Assembly: GCA_033722675.1 (NCBI GenBank)
Contig: JAWVYO010000034.1
Span: forward strand, 1-22,656
DNA length: 22,656 nucleotides
Reading direction: 5' to 3'
From: DATHYU01 sp033722675
Lineage (GTDB): Bacteria; Actinomycetota; Acidimicrobiia; Spongiisociales; UBA11373
The translations under genes were made by a program, and so were the position numbers. Of this stretch, positions 21,276 to 22,656 are shown one piece after another. The notes beneath the pieces are model-generated. The model was not told the DNA's origin, ran no database searches, and saw only the letters and a list, made by a program, of their open reading frames with translations. Positions within the stretch are counted from its first letter, which is position 1, and every line of letters begins with the position of its first letter.

Positions 21276-21769
21276 CCCGGAAGCCCCATCGCCTCCTGGC
21301 GGATCTCCTTCAGCGCCTGCTTCCGGGTCCGCCTCGGGAGCCGCTGCAGCAGGAGCATCCCGTCGATGTGGTCCACCTCGTGCTGGAGGACCCGGCCCAT
21401 CAGCTCCTCTCCCTCGTGGACGACCTCGTTGCCGTCGAGGTCCATGCCGCGAGCACGGGCGTACGCGTAGCGCTTGATGGGCCAGTAGCGATCCGGGACC
21501 GACAGGCACCCCTCTTCGTAGGTCCACGAGCCCGACAGCTCCTCGATCACGGGGTTGATCATGTGGTGGGGGCCGTCACCGGCGTCGAAGACGATGACTC
21601 GCAGCCCGACGCCGATCTGGTTCGCGGCGAGACCCACACCCGGCGCGTCGTACATCGTCTCGAGCATGTCGTCCACGAGCCGCCGGATGTCGGCGCCGAC
21701 GTCCGTGACCTCGGCACAGGGCGTGCGAAGTCCGGGATCGCCGAAGGTGCGGATGGGGAGGATCGTCAT
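21272..21769 (-). CDS. def: peptide deformylase
   Basis: Metalloprotease that removes the formyl group from nascent proteins. The 165-residue protein has all three motifs: GVGLAANQ (44-51), EGCLS (86-90) and HEVDH (130-134); the Cys and two His bind the metal and the Glu is catalytic. ATG 21769 is chosen because PDF sequences begin just before the ILPIRTFGDPGLR segment. A TATCCT box (21786-21781) ends 11 bp upstream. The gene follows priA by 28 bp and is coupled to fmt, the classical def-fmt pair. Confidence 0.97.
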   Translation of the reverse strand: MTILPIRTFGDPGLRTPCAEVTDVGADIRRLVDDMLETMYDAPGVGLAANQIGVGLRVIVFDAGDGPHHMINPVIEELSGSWTYEEGCLSVPDRYWPIKRYAYARARGMDLDGNEVVHEGEELMGRVLQHEVDHIDGMLLLQRLPRRTRKQALKEIRQEAMGLPG

Positions 21770-21780
21770 GGAGCGGTCAG

Positions 21781-21786
21781 AGGATA
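21781..21786 (-). promoter_or_regulatory. candidate -10 box of def
   Basis: TATCCT on the minus strand ends 11 bp before the def ATG and lies in the 28-bp gap after priA. It could give def-fmt its own short-leader transcript. No -35 is recognisable. Confidence 0.3.
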
Positions 21787-21797
21787 CCGCCCGACCC

Positions 21798-22656
21798 TCA
21801 GAGGTCGATCGGGTCGGCGTCCACCCGCACCCTGGCCCCCGCCTCCCGCCACCGGTGGACGAGCCCGCGGAGGGTGATCCGGGCCGGTCCGAGGTCCCGT
21901 GCCTGGAGCAGCCAGCGCATGTCGTCGTCGCCGGCCGGTCCGAGGATCGTCGCCCGGTCGCCGATCGCCTCGCGCAGCTCCCGGTCGGCACGGTCCGTGG
22001 CGTCCCGGACCTCCAGGGCGATGAGTTCCCCCGCCGGCGGGAAGCCCAGGTCGTCGCGCTCGGCGAGGACCCGGTGGAGGAACGGGAGCGGCTCCGCGCG
22101 ACGCAGCGCCTCGATCGCCGGTGTGTCCGGCATGGCCGTCTGCACGATCCCCCGCCGGCCCCGCCCGCGACCCGCCGCCGCGACGGCGCGCGCCATGATC
22201 CGGAGGCCGTCCTCGGCAGCCCGGTAGTGGGGAGCGAGGAGCGGTCCGTCGGCATCGACGATCACCGACAGGTCGACCGACAGGCCCGGGAGGTCGCGCT
22301 CGGTCCCCACGACCACGGCACGGCCGGCCGAGGCGTCGCCCACGACGTCCCGCCCGAACACGCCGCTCGCCTCCGAGACGATCCGTCCGACACCCGCCCC
22401 GAGCTGTTCGAAGCGGCGACCGCCGCAGGACTCGCAGGCGCCGATCGCCGCGCCACAGCGCGGGCAGGCGTCGCCGGCATCGGGACGGGCGCCGCAGGAC
22501 GGGCAGGTCCGCAGTGTCCGGCACCGGACGCAGCGGACCGCACCGCCCCGACGCGTGGTGAACAGCAGCACCGACCCGCCGTCCCGCACCGTGGCCGCCA
22601 CCGCCTGGCGGGTCCGGCCCGCCAGGAGCCCCGACCCGGGCGGATCGTCGTTGCGG
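21798..22656 (-). CDS. priA: primosomal protein N' (PriA), C-terminal part, helicase motifs degenerate
   Basis: Replication-restart protein; the 5' part lies beyond the right edge, so only about 286 codons are visible. The zinc-binding region is intact with four CxxC pairs in CVRCRTLRTCPSCGARP and CPRCGAAIGACESCGG. The C-terminal domain includes FLHRVLAERDDLGFPPAGELIALEV, typical of PriA. The helicase region is eroded: the segment usually like GTQMIAKGHDFP reads GTERDLPGLSVD, and the usual QVAGRAGR reads AVAAAGRGRGRR. Actinobacterial PriA proteins are known to lack working ATPase motifs, so this looks lineage-typical rather than a pseudogene. First of the priA-def-fmt run; its stop is 28 bp before def. 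Confidence 0.92.
   Translation of the reverse strand, partial: RNDDPPGSGLLAGRTRQAVAATVRDGGSVLLFTTRRGGAVRCVRCRTLRTCPSCGARPDAGDACPRCGAAIGACESCGGRRFEQLGAGVGRIVSEASGVFGRDVVGDASAGRAVVVGTERDLPGLSVDLSVIVDADGPLLAPHYRAAEDGLRIMARAVAAAGRGRGRRGIVQTAMPDTPAIEALRRAEPLPFLHRVLAERDDLGFPPAGELIALEVRDATDRADRELREAIGDRATILGPAGDDDMRWLLQARDLGPARITLRGLVHRWREAGARVRVDADPIDL

Overview
The window comes from a high-GC actinobacterial chromosome. Codon third positions are almost all G or C, start codons are often GTG, and gene order resembles the mycobacterial blocks infC-rpmI-rplT-tsnR-pheS-pheT..argF..mpg-tyrS and priA-def-fmt..rpe-ribD-E-BA-H, as I recall them. The partial 16S sequence and the lone rRNA operon beside tyrS would suit a deep-branching actinobacterium such as Acidimicrobiia. 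That placement is inference and was not tested.

Layout. Bases 1-372 are the 5' end of a 16S rRNA gene on the minus strand. Its leader (boxA, a boxB-like hairpin, a candidate promoter) is divergent from tyrS (745-2031, +). A 430-bp repeat-rich spacer follows, then a bifunctional penicillin-binding protein with two PASTA repeats (2462-4837, +). From 4827 to 15969 everything lies on the minus strand. In transcription order it holds an FMN riboswitch, ribD-ribE-ribBA-ribH-rnhB, a terminator-like hairpin and promoter, then infC-rpmI-rplT-SpoU methyltransferase-pheS-pheT-argF-mpg. Upstream of the riboswitch are a possible 40-residue membrane peptide (+), a GNAT acetyltransferase, a DUF222/HNH protein, and an rpe gene translationally coupled to a REC-GGDEF response regulator. 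A PPK2 polyphosphate kinase (+) then converges on fmt. Beyond fmt lie def and the 3' part of priA, which runs off the right edge.

How the genes work together. Most belong to translation: Tyr- and Phe-tRNA synthetases, IF-3, L35, L20, an rRNA methyltransferase, formylation of initiator tRNA by Fmt, and deformylation by Def. The rib genes form a complete riboflavin pathway apart from the phosphatase and sit under an FMN riboswitch. RNase HII, Mpg and PriA serve genome maintenance. Many junctions are ATGA, GTGA or TGATG overlaps, indicating tight translational coupling.

I see no CRISPR array, tRNA gene, prophage, insertion sequence, toxin-antitoxin pair or defence island. No wholly new system is evident. 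The most notable signals are an infC gene whose only well-placed start is ATA, with a terminator-like hairpin just before its ribosome binding site; a response regulator with a degenerate GGDEF domain coupled to rpe; a class A PBP with a lipobox-like N-terminus; a PriA with eroded helicase motifs; likely leaderless promoters; an interspersed repeat; and a small unannotated peptide gene.
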